Positions 1 to 6,780 of a DNA stretch of 20,733 bases are shown piece after piece (positions within the stretch are counted from its first letter, which is position 1; each line of letters starts with the position of its first letter). This stretch comes from Treponema sp. (lineage in GTDB: Bacteria; Spirochaetota; Spirochaetia; Treponematales; Breznakiellaceae). The notes below the pieces were generated by a model that worked only from the letters and a program-made list of their open reading frames with translations, made no database searches and was not told the DNA's origin. The stretch covers positions 1 to 20,733 of the forward strand of contig JAIRZS010000259.1 in assembly GCA_031267115.1 (NCBI GenBank), written 5' to 3'. A program made the position numbers and the translations under genes.

Positions 1-20
1 ATGACAGTTTTTTTCGAGCG

Positions 21-40
21 GAGGGGGTCCAAACCCCCTC
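21..40. repeat. Perfect hairpin with CCAA loop
   Basis: The arms GAGGGGGT and ACCCCCTC are exact reverse complements around the four-base loop CCAA. No T-tract follows on either side, so it is not a standard terminator. It stands 15 bases before another perfect palindrome. Confidence 0.6.
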
Positions 41-55
41 GTTCAACCGGATACT

Positions 56-82
56 GCACAAAGTCTTGACAAGACTTTGTGC
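56..82. repeat. Perfect 13-bp inverted repeat, 1-base centre
   Basis: The arms GCACAAAGTCTTG (56-68) and CAAGACTTTGTGC (70-82) are exact reverse complements around one A. The near-zero spacer fits a dyad read as duplex DNA, or a cruciform, better than an RNA hairpin with a normal loop. No neighbouring gene explains it. Confidence 0.65.
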
Positions 83-87
83 GGAGT

Positions 88-118
88 GGGGGCTTTAGCC
101 CCCCGACTGAATAGTTAC
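88..118 (+). repeat. GGGCTTTAGCC-type dispersed repeat, copy 1
   Basis: The element begins with the hairpin GGGGGC-TTTA-GCCCCC (88-103) and continues with CGACTGAATAGTTAC. The same order, with GGGCTTTAGCC, CCCGGCTGAATAGT and AC, occurs on the minus strand at 12628-12599, just upstream of fdhF. Two copies sharing both the hairpin and its tail argue against chance. Confidence 0.6.
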
Positions 119-136
119 ATCAGCAGTTTCTTTTTT

Positions 137-226
137 GGGCGCATCCGGGCCGGTACCGGCCCGGACCGGGCTATACGCTCCAACAAAAAACCTTACGGTT
201 TTTTGTTCCGCTTCTATCCCTTGCGC
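137..226 (+). repeat. Folded intergenic element, copy 1
   Basis: The element opens with GGGCGCA and closes with TTGCGC, so GCGCA (139-143) can pair with TGCGC (222-226). Inside are two perfect hairpins. The first has 10-bp arms at 144-153 and 156-165 around TA. The second pairs AACAAAAAACC (182-192) with GGTTTTTTGTT (197-207) around TTAC. The joint CCGGGCTATACGCTCC separates them. The predicted fold is a three-way junction. Related copies lie at 6781-6913 and 12831-12988. No protein is encoded. Function is unknown. Confidence 0.75.
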
Positions 227-329
227 GTTCGCTATAATAAAGTATACCGGAACCCCCGCTTTTATGACAGGGTTTCCCGGGACTTTGCAAGAAAACCCGC
301 CGCGGGGGTTTAACTTGACCCACAGAATT

Positions 330-370
330 TTTTCACCGCAAAGCCGAAAAAGTCGAATAAGTAAAAGAAG
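330..370 (+). repeat. Degenerate ACCGCAAAG-type repeat, copy 1
   Basis: This purine-rich stretch begins TTTTCACCGCAAAGCCGAAA and carries on with AAGTCGAATAAG-like units. A close relative lies at 6929-6968, beginning TTTTACCGCAAAGTCGGAAA. In both places it stands downstream of a folded element (137-226 and 6781-6913), so the two may travel together as a composite intergenic unit. Confidence 0.5.
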
Positions 371-420
371 CCGCTTTCTGCCGGGCAGGCCGGGAATCGC
401 TGCACTCTTCCGCAAACTGC

Positions 421-449
421 TAGAAAAAAACCCCCTGATACGGTAAACT
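421..449 (+). promoter_or_regulatory. Candidate rnz promoter (possibly leaderless)
   Basis: TAGAAA (421-426) and TAAACT (444-449) are spaced by 17 bases and resemble sigma-70 -35 and -10 boxes. The -10-like box ends only 7 bases before the rnz ATG, and no Shine-Dalgarno sequence precedes that ATG. If real, transcription would start at or next to the start codon. The hexamer matches are imperfect. Confidence 0.3.
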
Positions 450-456
450 GCCCCCA

Positions 457-1386
457 ATGAACCTTGAAGCCTTTATTCTCGGTTCGGGGGGTATGGCGCC
501 CCTCCCGAACCGGCACCTCACCTCGGTACTGCTCAGGCGGGAAGGGGAGCTGTTCCTCTTTGACTGCGGGGAGGGGACCCAGGTTTCCCTGAGACGCCTT
601 AACCTGCGCTGGAAGAAGATTACCGCTGTTTTTATCAGCCATATACACGCGGACCACGTAACCGGGCTGCCCGGTATGCTGATGCTTTCCTCCCAGGTCG
701 AGCGGGACGACCCGCTCTATATTTTCGGCCCGCCCCGTATCGCCGAGTATATCGAATCGAACCGCCGGGCGCTGGACATGTATATAAACTACGAGATAGT
801 GATTAAGGAAATCGGCAAGGAAGGCGGGGTGGTCTATAAAGGCGGGGATTTCCATGTACGCGCCTTCCCTCTAAGGCATACCAAGCCCTGCATGGGCTAT
901 ACCCTGGAAGAAAACGCGCGGCCCGGCGAGTTCCACCCGGACAGGGCGGCGGCCCTGGGCGTGCCACGCGGCCCGCTCTGGTCAAGGCTCCAGAACGGGG
1001 AAACGGTAAGGGCCGCCGACGGCAGGGAAGTAAGGCCGGAAGACGTGCTGGGGCCGCCGCGCTCGGGCCGGAAATTTTCTTTTGTCACCGATACCCTGGC
1101 TTTTCCTGAAATTTCTACGGAAGTGGCGGGATCGGATCTTTTTGTCTGCGAGGGGATGTTCGAAGACGCGCTTCTGGAAAGCGCCCTGGAAAAAAAGCAC
1201 ATGACTGCGGTCCAGGCGGCCCGTATAGCGCTTGCGGCAAAGGTAAAGAAGCTTGCCCTGATCCACTACAGCCCCCGCTATACGGACTTTGACCTTAAGC
1301 AGGTCCTTAAGGAAGCCGCCGGGATTTTCCCGGAAACGGCCCTGTCCCGCGACCGGGCGGTGTTCCCCATAGAGTATGTTGACTAA
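457..1386 (+). CDS. rnz: Ribonuclease Z (tRNA 3' processing endonuclease)
   Basis: This is the cytoplasmic zinc-dependent metallo-beta-lactamase-fold endonuclease that cuts the 3' trailer from tRNA precursors. The 309 residues match the usual short bacterial form. Visible are FDCGEGTQ (35-42), the metal motif HIHADH (62-67) followed by VTGLPG, an FPLRHTKPC segment with His141, FVTDT with Asp212, an exosite-like central region, KKHMTAVQAA and IHYSPRY near the C-terminus with a metal-ligand His. These are the ordered motifs of RNase Z rather than of a generic beta-lactamase-fold hydrolase. The ATG lacks a Shine-Dalgarno sequence, and a -10-like box lies 7 bases upstream. The gene stands alone: the next gene starts 42 bases later and differs in composition. 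Confidence 0.93.
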   Translation: MNLEAFILGSGGMAPLPNRHLTSVLLRREGELFLFDCGEGTQVSLRRLNLRWKKITAVFISHIHADHVTGLPGMLMLSSQVERDDPLYIFGPPRIAEYIESNRRALDMYINYEIVIKEIGKEGGVVYKGGDFHVRAFPLRHTKPCMGYTLEENARPGEFHPDRAAALGVPRGPLWSRLQNGETVRAADGREVRPEDVLGPPRSGRKFSFVTDTLAFPEISTEVAGSDLFVCEGMFEDALLESALEKKHMTAVQAARIALAAKVKKLALIHYSPRYTDFDLKQVLKEAAGIFPETALSRDRAVFPIEYVD

Positions 1387-1393
1387 AGAGGTG

Positions 1394-1422
1394 TTTTCCA
1401 AAAACCAATCTTCATATATACT
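1394..1422 (+). promoter_or_regulatory. Candidate promoter of the toxin-antitoxin-like pair
   Basis: TATACT (1417-1422) is a good -10 match, with a weak -35 TTTTCC (1394-1399) 17 bases upstream. The -10 ends 6 bases before the ATG at 1429, which lacks a Shine-Dalgarno sequence. This again would give a leaderless message. Confidence 0.35.
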
Positions 1423-1428
1423 AAAAAC

Positions 1429-1692
1429 ATGGACGTCAACATTAAGTTTACCAAATCAGCTTTCAAGCATGGCGTTACTGAGGCTGATATACGGTGGGCC
1501 ATTGATACTGCCAAATATGACGGTAAGGTTGAAAACGATGAAGGTGCTGAGAACAAATGGCTGCTTATCGGTTTTAACCAGAACGCTAACCCGATTGAAG
1601 TATATTATAACGCCCTTGACCATGATACGGTTCGGATATTTCACGCCATGAAATGCCGGAATGATTATAAACATCTGATTGAAGAAGCGTAG
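1429..1692 (+). CDS. Small basic protein, probable type II toxin
   Basis: An 87-residue protein whose frame (KHGVTEADI, a WLLIGFNQN strand, EVYYNALDHDTVRIFHAMKCR, then a short helix) resembles small BrnT/DUF4258-like toxin-family proteins that fold as a beta sheet with flanking helices. I recognise the type, not a specific family member, and substrate is unknown. The following gene starts 8 bases after its stop and has the look of a matching antitoxin, which is the main argument for a toxin-antitoxin pair. Base composition is clearly more AT-rich than in rnz or the ABC operon, consistent with recent acquisition. The ATG has no Shine-Dalgarno sequence. It could instead be a plain hypothetical protein. 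Confidence 0.6.
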   Translation: MDVNIKFTKSAFKHGVTEADIRWAIDTAKYDGKVENDEGAENKWLLIGFNQNANPIEVYYNALDHDTVRIFHAMKCRNDYKHLIEEA

Positions 1693-1700
1693 GAGGAACT

Positions 1701-1964
1701 ATGCCGGATTTGACCGAAGAGGAATATGACGCCCTTGATGAAAAATGGACAAAAACTACGCCCAAAGCAGGCCCCAATGGGACGGGATTTTTCGCCCAAC
1801 GCAAAGCGGCAATGGCCGCCCGTTCAATAACAGTTGATTCCTTTACGGCGGATTACCTGCTGACTAAAGCCATAGCCGCCCACAAAACCCCGGCGGACAT
1901 TATAGGTGACCTCGTGCGGGAAAAAATCGATCTTGAGGCCGAAGCGGCAATAGCGATGCATTAA
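1701..1964 (+). CDS. Small protein, probable cognate antitoxin
   Basis: An 87-residue protein with an acidic, flexible N-terminal part (TEEEYDALDEKWTKTTPK) and a C-terminal part with a short strand (SITVDSFTADYL) followed by helices (KTPADIIGDLVREKI). That strand-helix-helix end resembles ribbon-helix-helix-type DNA-binding antitoxins. It has a strong Shine-Dalgarno sequence, AGGAGG, directly before the ATG, while the upstream gene has none. An antitoxin expressed better than its toxin would fit this. The order toxin then antitoxin is the less common one but is known from BrnT/BrnA and HigB/HigA. The assignment rests on pairing and pattern, not on a recognised family. Confidence 0.6.
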   Translation: MPDLTEEEYDALDEKWTKTTPKAGPNGTGFFAQRKAAMAARSITVDSFTADYLLTKAIAAHKTPADIIGDLVREKIDLEAEAAIAMH

Positions 1965-2051
1965 ACTATAGAGGTAAAAAATTCGCCCTGAAGCTCCACC
2001 GCGGGCTGGCGGGCGGGTTCTTGGGTATTACACCCGCGCTTTCCAATGAGT

Positions 2052-2083
2052 AAGAAAAGTAAGCATATTAGCTTTTCTTTTTT
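2052..2083 (+). terminator. Hairpin followed by T-tract
   Basis: AAGAAAAG (2052-2059) pairs with CTTTTCTT (2072-2079) around a 12-base loop, and the T-run continues to 2083. The stem is AT-rich, so it would be a weak intrinsic terminator. It lies 87 bases after the last gene of the toxin-antitoxin-like pair and is well placed to end that transcript. Confidence 0.45.
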
Positions 2084-2184
2084 GGCTGCGAACCTTTGGT
2101 TCGATTTGACTTTGCGGTTAAAAATTCCGGGGCGGTTTATACTTGGGGGGTAGCGAAAGACCCGCGAGGCGGGGCTGGAGCGCA

Positions 2185-2240
2185 GGGGGGGCGGGCGGCG
2201 GCCTGTTGCGCGATGCCCGCCGGACGGTAACAGCCCCCCC
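2185..2240. repeat. Nested G-run/C-run inverted repeat
   Basis: An outer G-run (2185-2191) faces a C7 run (2234-2240), and an inner pair GCGGGC (2191-2196) and GCCCGC (2215-2220) sits inside. It lies directly upstream of the AT-rich stretch before the ABC operon. No second copy is seen in the window, so it is reported only as a local secondary structure. Confidence 0.4.
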
Positions 2241-2309
2241 ATATATTGGAATTATGATTATTATAGATTTAATTATTTGAATTTTAATTATTTCCGGAGG
2301 TGTTGAGGC

Positions 2310-3377
2310 ATGATTGAGGTGCAGGGCCTTACCAAAAAGTACGGGCCGGTGGAGGCGGTAAAGGATGTTTCTTTTACTGTGGGGAAGGATCAGGTGCTGG
2401 GGTTCCTCGGCCCGAACGGCGCGGGGAAGACTACTATTATGAAGATCCTTACGGGATACCATTACCCTACGGCGGGGACTGCCAGGATTGACGGGATCGC
2501 GGTGCAGGAAGATCCGGTGGAAGTAAAAAAGCGTATCGGCTATCTTCCGGAAAGCGTCCCGCTTTACGGGGACCTCACGGTAACGGAATATCTTGGCTTT
2601 ATTGCCCGCGTCCGGCTTGCCCGGGCGGAAGAACGCGGGAAGGCTATAGAGGACAGTATTGCTGCGTGCGGCCTTGAGCAGGTGCGGCGCAAGCGTATAG
2701 AAACCCTGTCGAAGGGCTTCAGGCAGAGGACGGGGCTGGCGCAGGCTATTATCCACGATCCGCCTATCCTTATTCTGGACGAGCCGACAACCGGGCTTGA
2801 CCCCAACCAGATAATCGAAATACGCGCGCTTATCAAGGACCTGGGGAAGCGGAAAACAGTAATACTGTCTACGCATATACTCCAGGAAGTGGAGGCGGTC
2901 TGCTCCCAGGTGCTGATCCTCAACGCGGGCAGTATCGCCGCGCAGGGGAAGCCGGAGGAGATCGCCGGGACGCTCAAGGGGGGCGATACCTGGGAGCTTG
3001 TCCTGAAAGCGCCGGATGTCCCGGCCCCCCTTGCCGCCGCGTCTGCCGGGGAAAGGCTTAGGCTTCTGGGCGATATCGCGGGCGCGGAGCTTTCGCAGAT
3101 CAATGCCGGCGTTCTTGACGACGGCACGGTAAAGGCGTCTTTCTTCCTGGGCGGCGGAAGCGGAAGCGGTGACGGCGGAAGGGCCGGGAGCGGCGCGGGG
3201 GAGGCGATTTTCGACTGGGCCGTCGCGCAGGGCTTTAAGATACTTATGATGAACCGCAAGAAACTAAGCCTGGAAGATATATTTGTCAAACTGACCAGCG
3301 ATACTGCCGGCGAAACTGAAGGCCCCGACGCGGAGGAAGGCTCCGGCGCGGCAGCGGGCAAAGGGAGGAAATTATGA
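2310..3377 (+). CDS. ABC transporter ATP-binding protein, GldA-like
   Basis: The ATPase subunit of an ABC-2 type exporter. Walker A GPNGAGKTT is at 34-42, an LSKG signature (variant of LSGGQ) at 133-136, Walker B LILDEP at 154-159 followed by TTGLD, and the switch His in STHI at 189. The TTGLDPNQI stretch and the LSKGFRQR signature are typical of the GldA/CcmA/NosF-like group. The C-terminal 120 residues lack catalytic motifs and include a Gly/Ser-rich linker (GGGSGSGDGG, about 275-285) before a domain ending in FVKLT. GGAGG precedes the ATG by 9 bases. It overlaps the permease gene by 4 bases, so the two are translationally coupled. Its substrate is unknown; the GldA name reflects the neighbours, not demonstrated gliding. 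Confidence 0.88.
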   Translation: MIEVQGLTKKYGPVEAVKDVSFTVGKDQVLGFLGPNGAGKTTIMKILTGYHYPTAGTARIDGIAVQEDPVEVKKRIGYLPESVPLYGDLTVTEYLGFIARVRLARAEERGKAIEDSIAACGLEQVRRKRIETLSKGFRQRTGLAQAIIHDPPILILDEPTTGLDPNQIIEIRALIKDLGKRKTVILSTHILQEVEAVCSQVLILNAGSIAAQGKPEEIAGTLKGGDTWELVLKAPDVPAPLAAASAGERLRLLGDIAGAELSQINAGVLDDGTVKASFFLGGGSGSGDGGRAGSGAGEAIFDWAVAQGFKILMMNRKKLSLEDIFVKLTSDTAGETEGPDAEEGSGAAAGKGRKL

Positions 3378-4108
3378 ACGCGAAAACCCGGAGGATAATG
3401 GCCCTGGCCGGGAAGGAACTCTATTCCTATGTGAATTCCCCGGTGCTGTACGGCATAGTTGTTTTTTCATTGCTCTTTGCCGCTATATGGCTCTTTAATC
3501 TGCAGCAGTATTTCACGCGGGATACCGCGAGCCTGCGCCCCTACTTCGCGGCTTTCCCCATCATATTTGTCCTGGTGATTCCGGTACTCACGATGAAAAG
3601 CTGGGCCGAGGAAAGGAGGCTGGGAACCGCGGAACTGCTGCTTACCATGCCCTTTTCCGAATGGGACCTGGTTCTGGGAAAGTTTATCTCCTCGCTTTCG
3701 GTGCTGGTGCTGATCCTGGCCCTGACCGTCCCCGTGCCCTTAAGCCTTGTCCCGCTGGGGCGTTATGACGGCGGGGTGATCTTCTGCGAATACGCCGGGG
3801 CCCTGCTCCTGGGCGCTTCCGCGGCGGCTCTGGGCCATTTCCTTTCGGCCCTGTCAAAAAACCAGGCCGGGGCTTTTCTGGGGAGCGTAGTAGTGCTGCT
3901 CATCGTAATGTTCGTCAATATAATACCCCAGTCGGTGGATATGCCGGCGGCGGCGGCGTCTTTTGTCAATTTTATTTCGCTTTCGTTCCACTTTGAAAGT
4001 TTTTCCAAGGGGCTTATCGACAGCCGGGACCTGGCCTTTTTTATACTCAGCACGGCGCTGTTCCTGTACCTTAATACGCAGGCGCTGCTCTTCAGGAAGT
4101 GGGGGTAG
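3374..4108 (+). CDS. ABC-2 type permease, GldF-like
   Basis: A 244-residue inner membrane permease with about six hydrophobic segments: around 24-42, 58-74, 106-128, 138-158, 168-186 and 222-238. The segment MKSWAEERRLGTAELLLTMP (74-93), just after the second membrane span, is the hallmark of GldF/NosY-type ABC-2 permeases. It starts in ATGA overlap with the ATPase gene and ends 3 bases before the GldG-like gene. With the ATPase it should form the membrane core of an exporter or a mechanotransducer complex. The substrate cannot be read from the sequence. Confidence 0.87.
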   Translation: MNAKTRRIMALAGKELYSYVNSPVLYGIVVFSLLFAAIWLFNLQQYFTRDTASLRPYFAAFPIIFVLVIPVLTMKSWAEERRLGTAELLLTMPFSEWDLVLGKFISSLSVLVLILALTVPVPLSLVPLGRYDGGVIFCEYAGALLLGASAAALGHFLSALSKNQAGAFLGSVVVLLIVMFVNIIPQSVDMPAAAASFVNFISLSFHFESFSKGLIDSRDLAFFILSTALFLYLNTQALLFRKWG

Positions 4109-4111
4109 GGG

Positions 4112-5746
4112 ATGAACAAAAAACAATCGGCCGTTCTGGCAGCCTTTGCCATAGCCGCCTTCGTGCTGGCCTTCCTTGCCAGCCAGCGGGTATTTTTCCG
4201 CCTGGACCTGACTAAAAACAAGGCCTATACGATTTCGGATGTTTCCAGGAATCTCTACACCGAGATACCTGACCAGGTGCGTATAACCTATTTTATTTCG
4301 GACAAGCTTGCCTCGATACACCCTATGCCCGGCGAGATTACGGACCTGCTCCGGGAATACGCCGCCTATTCCCATGGCCGCATCCAGGTAACGGCAAAGG
4401 ACCCGGTAAAGGCGAACCTTGTGGAAGCCGCGGAGAACCTGGGCATCCAGGGGCAGCAGATAGAAACGGTGGAAAGGGATCAGGCCAGCATAGCGACCGT
4501 ATACACCGGGATACTTATCGAATATCTGGACATGATGGAAGTGCTCCCGTCGGTATTCTCGCTTGACACCCTGGAATACGATCTTACAAGCCGCATACGG
4601 GCAATGATACGGGGCACTGTGCGGGAAGCGGGGGTGCTGATAGGGGACGCCCAGAAGCAGTGGGGGCAGAATTACGCCTACCTTGACCGCGTTATGGCGA
4701 ATTCGGGCTACAAGATCCGCAGTATCGTTCCCGCCGATATAATAATCCCGCCGTCCCTTCCTATGCTCCTGGTTTTCGGCGGGGTCGAGGATATGGACGG
4801 GTGGGATCTCTACCGCATCGACAACTATATACAGAACGGCGGGAAGGTGTTTTTTGCCGTTGAGACGGTGGCGGTCGATATGCAGTACGGCGCTTCCGCG
4901 CGGCTCCTGGAGGACAGCGGGCTTCTGGCAATGCTGTCGTCCTACGGGGCGGATGTCAAGCCCTGGCTGGCCCTGGACCGCGCCTCCCTTACCCTGCCTT
5001 TTCAAAGCGTGGGGCCGGGCGGCCAGGCCCAGATACGTTTTATCCAGTACCCGTTTTTCATAAGCGTATTAAACCAGTTCGGCAACCCCCAGCACCCGGT
5101 AAGTTCCGGGTTTAACGGGATCGATCTTTTCTGGGCAAGCCCCATAGAGTTTGTCCCGGTCAGCGGCGTGGAAGCGACAGAGCTTTTTACCAGCACTCCC
5201 GAGGCGTGGCTGCAAACCGGGAATTTTTCGATTAACCCGGATCAGACTTACAGCTTTAGTATGGAAGAAGATGAAACCAGGGGGACCAGGATTCTGGGCG
5301 CGGCGCTGGCCGGGAAATTCCCCTCCTGGTTCAGGGGCAGGCCGAAACCAGCCAGGGAAGGGATGGACGGCGAGCTGCCGGACATGAGCGGAGAGGCAAA
5401 AGACGCCCGCATAGTGGTTATCGGGGATACGGACTTCGGCTCGGCTTATATCCAGTACACCCGCAGCCAGCAGAATCTCGATTTCTTTGTCAAGGTCCTG
5501 GACTGGCTCGGGAATGACGACGATATTATCAGCATCAGGAGCCGGGAATCTTCCGCGGGAAGGCTCGACAAAATAACGGACCCGGAAAACCGGCTTGCCG
5601 CCATGGCCTTTGCCCGGATCTTCAACCTTGTTATTGTTCCCCTAATAGTAATCGTACTGGGGCTGCTTATCGCCCTGCGGAGGCGACGGGCGGCCGGAGT
5701 CCGGGCGGGAACGGCAAACCAATCTGAAAACCAAGGGGAGGCCTAA
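4112..5746 (+). CDS. GldG-like auxiliary protein of the ABC system
   Basis: A 544-residue protein with one N-terminal membrane span (about 8-24), a long extracytoplasmic domain and one C-terminal span (about 508-527) followed by an arginine-rich cytoplasmic tail. The sequence after the first span, FRLDLTKNKAYTISDVSRNL, is the signature start of the GldG/ABC-type uncharacterised transport family. The middle part carries a VFGGVEDMDGWDLYRIDNY segment and, near 435, a VVIGDTDFGS segment, both typical of that family's Rossmann-like fold. It starts 3 bases after the permease stop, with a G-rich Shine-Dalgarno region. Always found with GldA/GldF-like partners, it is thought to couple the transporter to an extracytoplasmic partner. 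Its role in spirochaetes is unknown. Confidence 0.82.
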   Translation: MNKKQSAVLAAFAIAAFVLAFLASQRVFFRLDLTKNKAYTISDVSRNLYTEIPDQVRITYFISDKLASIHPMPGEITDLLREYAAYSHGRIQVTAKDPVKANLVEAAENLGIQGQQIETVERDQASIATVYTGILIEYLDMMEVLPSVFSLDTLEYDLTSRIRAMIRGTVREAGVLIGDAQKQWGQNYAYLDRVMANSGYKIRSIVPADIIIPPSLPMLLVFGGVEDMDGWDLYRIDNYIQNGGKVFFAVETVAVDMQYGASARLLEDSGLLAMLSSYGADVKPWLALDRASLTLPFQSVGPGGQAQIRFIQYPFFISVLNQFGNPQHPVSSGFNGIDLFWASPIEFVPVSGVEATELFTSTPEAWLQTGNFSINPDQTYSFSMEEDETRGTRILGAALAGKFPSWFRGRPKPAREGMDGELPDMSGEAKDARIVVIGDTDFGSAYIQYTRSQQNLDFFVKVLDWLGNDDDIISIRSRESSAGRLDKITDPENRLAAMAFARIFNLVIVPLIVIVLGLLIALRRRRAAGVRAGTANQSENQGEA

Positions 5747-5750
5747 GACA

Positions 5751-6779
5751 ATGATCTTTAAGACCAGCTTTAAACAGAAACTCCTGATCCGCGCCTCAAT
5801 TACCCTTGCCCTTGCCCTGGTTCTCGCGGCAACGTTCGTCTTTAGCCCCGAAAGGGTAAGCGGCAGGCAGGATGCCTACGCCTGGCTGGAAAGCAGGCTG
5901 GCGGACGAGGCGGGCCGCGTCGAAATAAAAGGGGAGACGGAAATAACCCTGGCAAGGCGCGGCAGCGGGTGGTTTGTCGAAATTTCGGGCAAAGAGTACC
6001 CGGCAAAACCGGAGACGGTAGAAGACCTCTTCGCGGCACTGACCGCCAGGGGCGTATATGCCCGGCGGGGAAACGCGGCTTCCTCGCACGAAAGCCTCGG
6101 CCTTGCCGAAGAAACGGCCTCCCGCATCACGGTTTCCGGCGGGCCGGGGGAAGCGCCGCTCCTGGACCTCCTGATCGGCGACAGCGACGCCACGGGGAGG
6201 GAAGTCTATTACCGGAAAGCCGGGCAGGACGAGATCCGTTCCGGCGGTAACAGTATCGCCGCTTTTCTCAGCTATTCCCGGCCTTCCTGGTACGACCTGA
6301 AAATTTTCCCCGACAGCGGGAGCCTGGACACCGGGCAGGTATACAGGGTCACCCTGATCGCCCCCCCGCCCGGCGAAAGCGGGGAAACCCAGGAAAACCA
6401 GGAAAGCGTTGCCGGGGGAAACGCGCCGCTTGTGATTCTGCGGGCCGGGGAAGGGTGGACGGTCGGGGGCCTCGCGCCCGAAGAGACGGACACGGGCAGG
6501 GTGGAAGCCTTTGTACGCCAGGTGCTCGATACCAGCGCCGACGACTATGTCCCCGAAATGAGCGCGGGCGAGGCGGTATTTAACGAGGGAAGGGTGCTGA
6601 TAGAATTTTCAGGGCTTCCCGCCCGTACCATCAGGCTGGGGCCGCCCCTTGCCTTTAACGAGGAAGACGGCTCGGTAACGCGCCGCAGCGCCGTGCGGAA
6701 CGATTCGCCCTATGTGTTCGCCCTGTCCTCCTGGAACCTGGCGCGCCTTTTCCGAGGCAGGGATTATTTCAAGCCTTAG
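5751..6779 (+). CDS. DUF4340 domain membrane-anchored protein
   Basis: A 342-residue protein with one N-terminal membrane segment (about 14-30) and a mostly beta-stranded extracytoplasmic region. The repeating motif type is visible: EITLARRGSGWFVEISGKEYPAK, then ESLGLAEETASRITVSG, then LLIGDSDATGREVYYRKAG. These are the hallmarks of DUF4340, which regularly follows GldG-like genes. GGGGAGG precedes the ATG, which lies 4 bases after the previous stop. It is the last gene of the four-gene operon. Function is not established; a periplasmic or outer-face partner of the GldG-like protein is an inference from constant neighbourhood. Confidence 0.8.
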   Translation: MIFKTSFKQKLLIRASITLALALVLAATFVFSPERVSGRQDAYAWLESRLADEAGRVEIKGETEITLARRGSGWFVEISGKEYPAKPETVEDLFAALTARGVYARRGNAASSHESLGLAEETASRITVSGGPGEAPLLDLLIGDSDATGREVYYRKAGQDEIRSGGNSIAAFLSYSRPSWYDLKIFPDSGSLDTGQVYRVTLIAPPPGESGETQENQESVAGGNAPLVILRAGEGWTVGGLAPEETDTGRVEAFVRQVLDTSADDYVPEMSAGEAVFNEGRVLIEFSGLPARTIRLGPPLAFNEEDGSVTRRSAVRNDSPYVFALSSWNLARLFRGRDYFKP

Positions 6780-6780
6780 C

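Larger units (their letters stand above)
1..456. other. Gene-free, repeat-rich region upstream of rnz
   Basis: No convincing gene is present in these 456 bases. The open frames here are short, overlap each other on both strands and lack ribosome binding sites or recognisable protein motifs. The stretch instead holds stacked palindromes and dispersed repeats, listed separately: hairpins at 21-40 and 56-82, a GGGCTTTAGCC-type repeat at 88-118, a folded element at 137-226 and a degenerate A/G-rich repeat at 330-370. Three of these have relatives elsewhere in the window, so the region looks like an accumulation site for small non-coding repeats. Confidence 0.7.
1965..2309. other. Structured gap between toxin-antitoxin pair and ABC operon
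   Basis: These 345 bases contain no credible gene. They hold hairpin arms GCGGGT (2013-2018) and ACCCGC (2032-2037), a T-tailed hairpin (2052-2083), the small hairpin CGAACC-TTT-GGTTCG (2089-2103), a G-run/C-run nested structure (2185-2240) and an AT-rich stretch (2241-2290) that probably carries the promoter of the ABC operon. The best hexamer pair I see there, TTGGAA (2246-2251) with TTAATT (2269-2274), is poor. GGAGG at 2296-2300 is the ribosome binding site for the next gene. Confidence 0.6.

Noticed and set aside
77..446. Short overlapping frames on both strands before rnz
   Set aside because: They cover hairpins and repeats, lack ribosome binding sites and show no protein-like conservation pattern.
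2564..3361. 265-codon minus-strand frame inside the ABC ATPase gene
   Set aside because: It is antisense to Walker A, Walker B and signature motifs and has low-complexity Ser/Pro/Arg content only.
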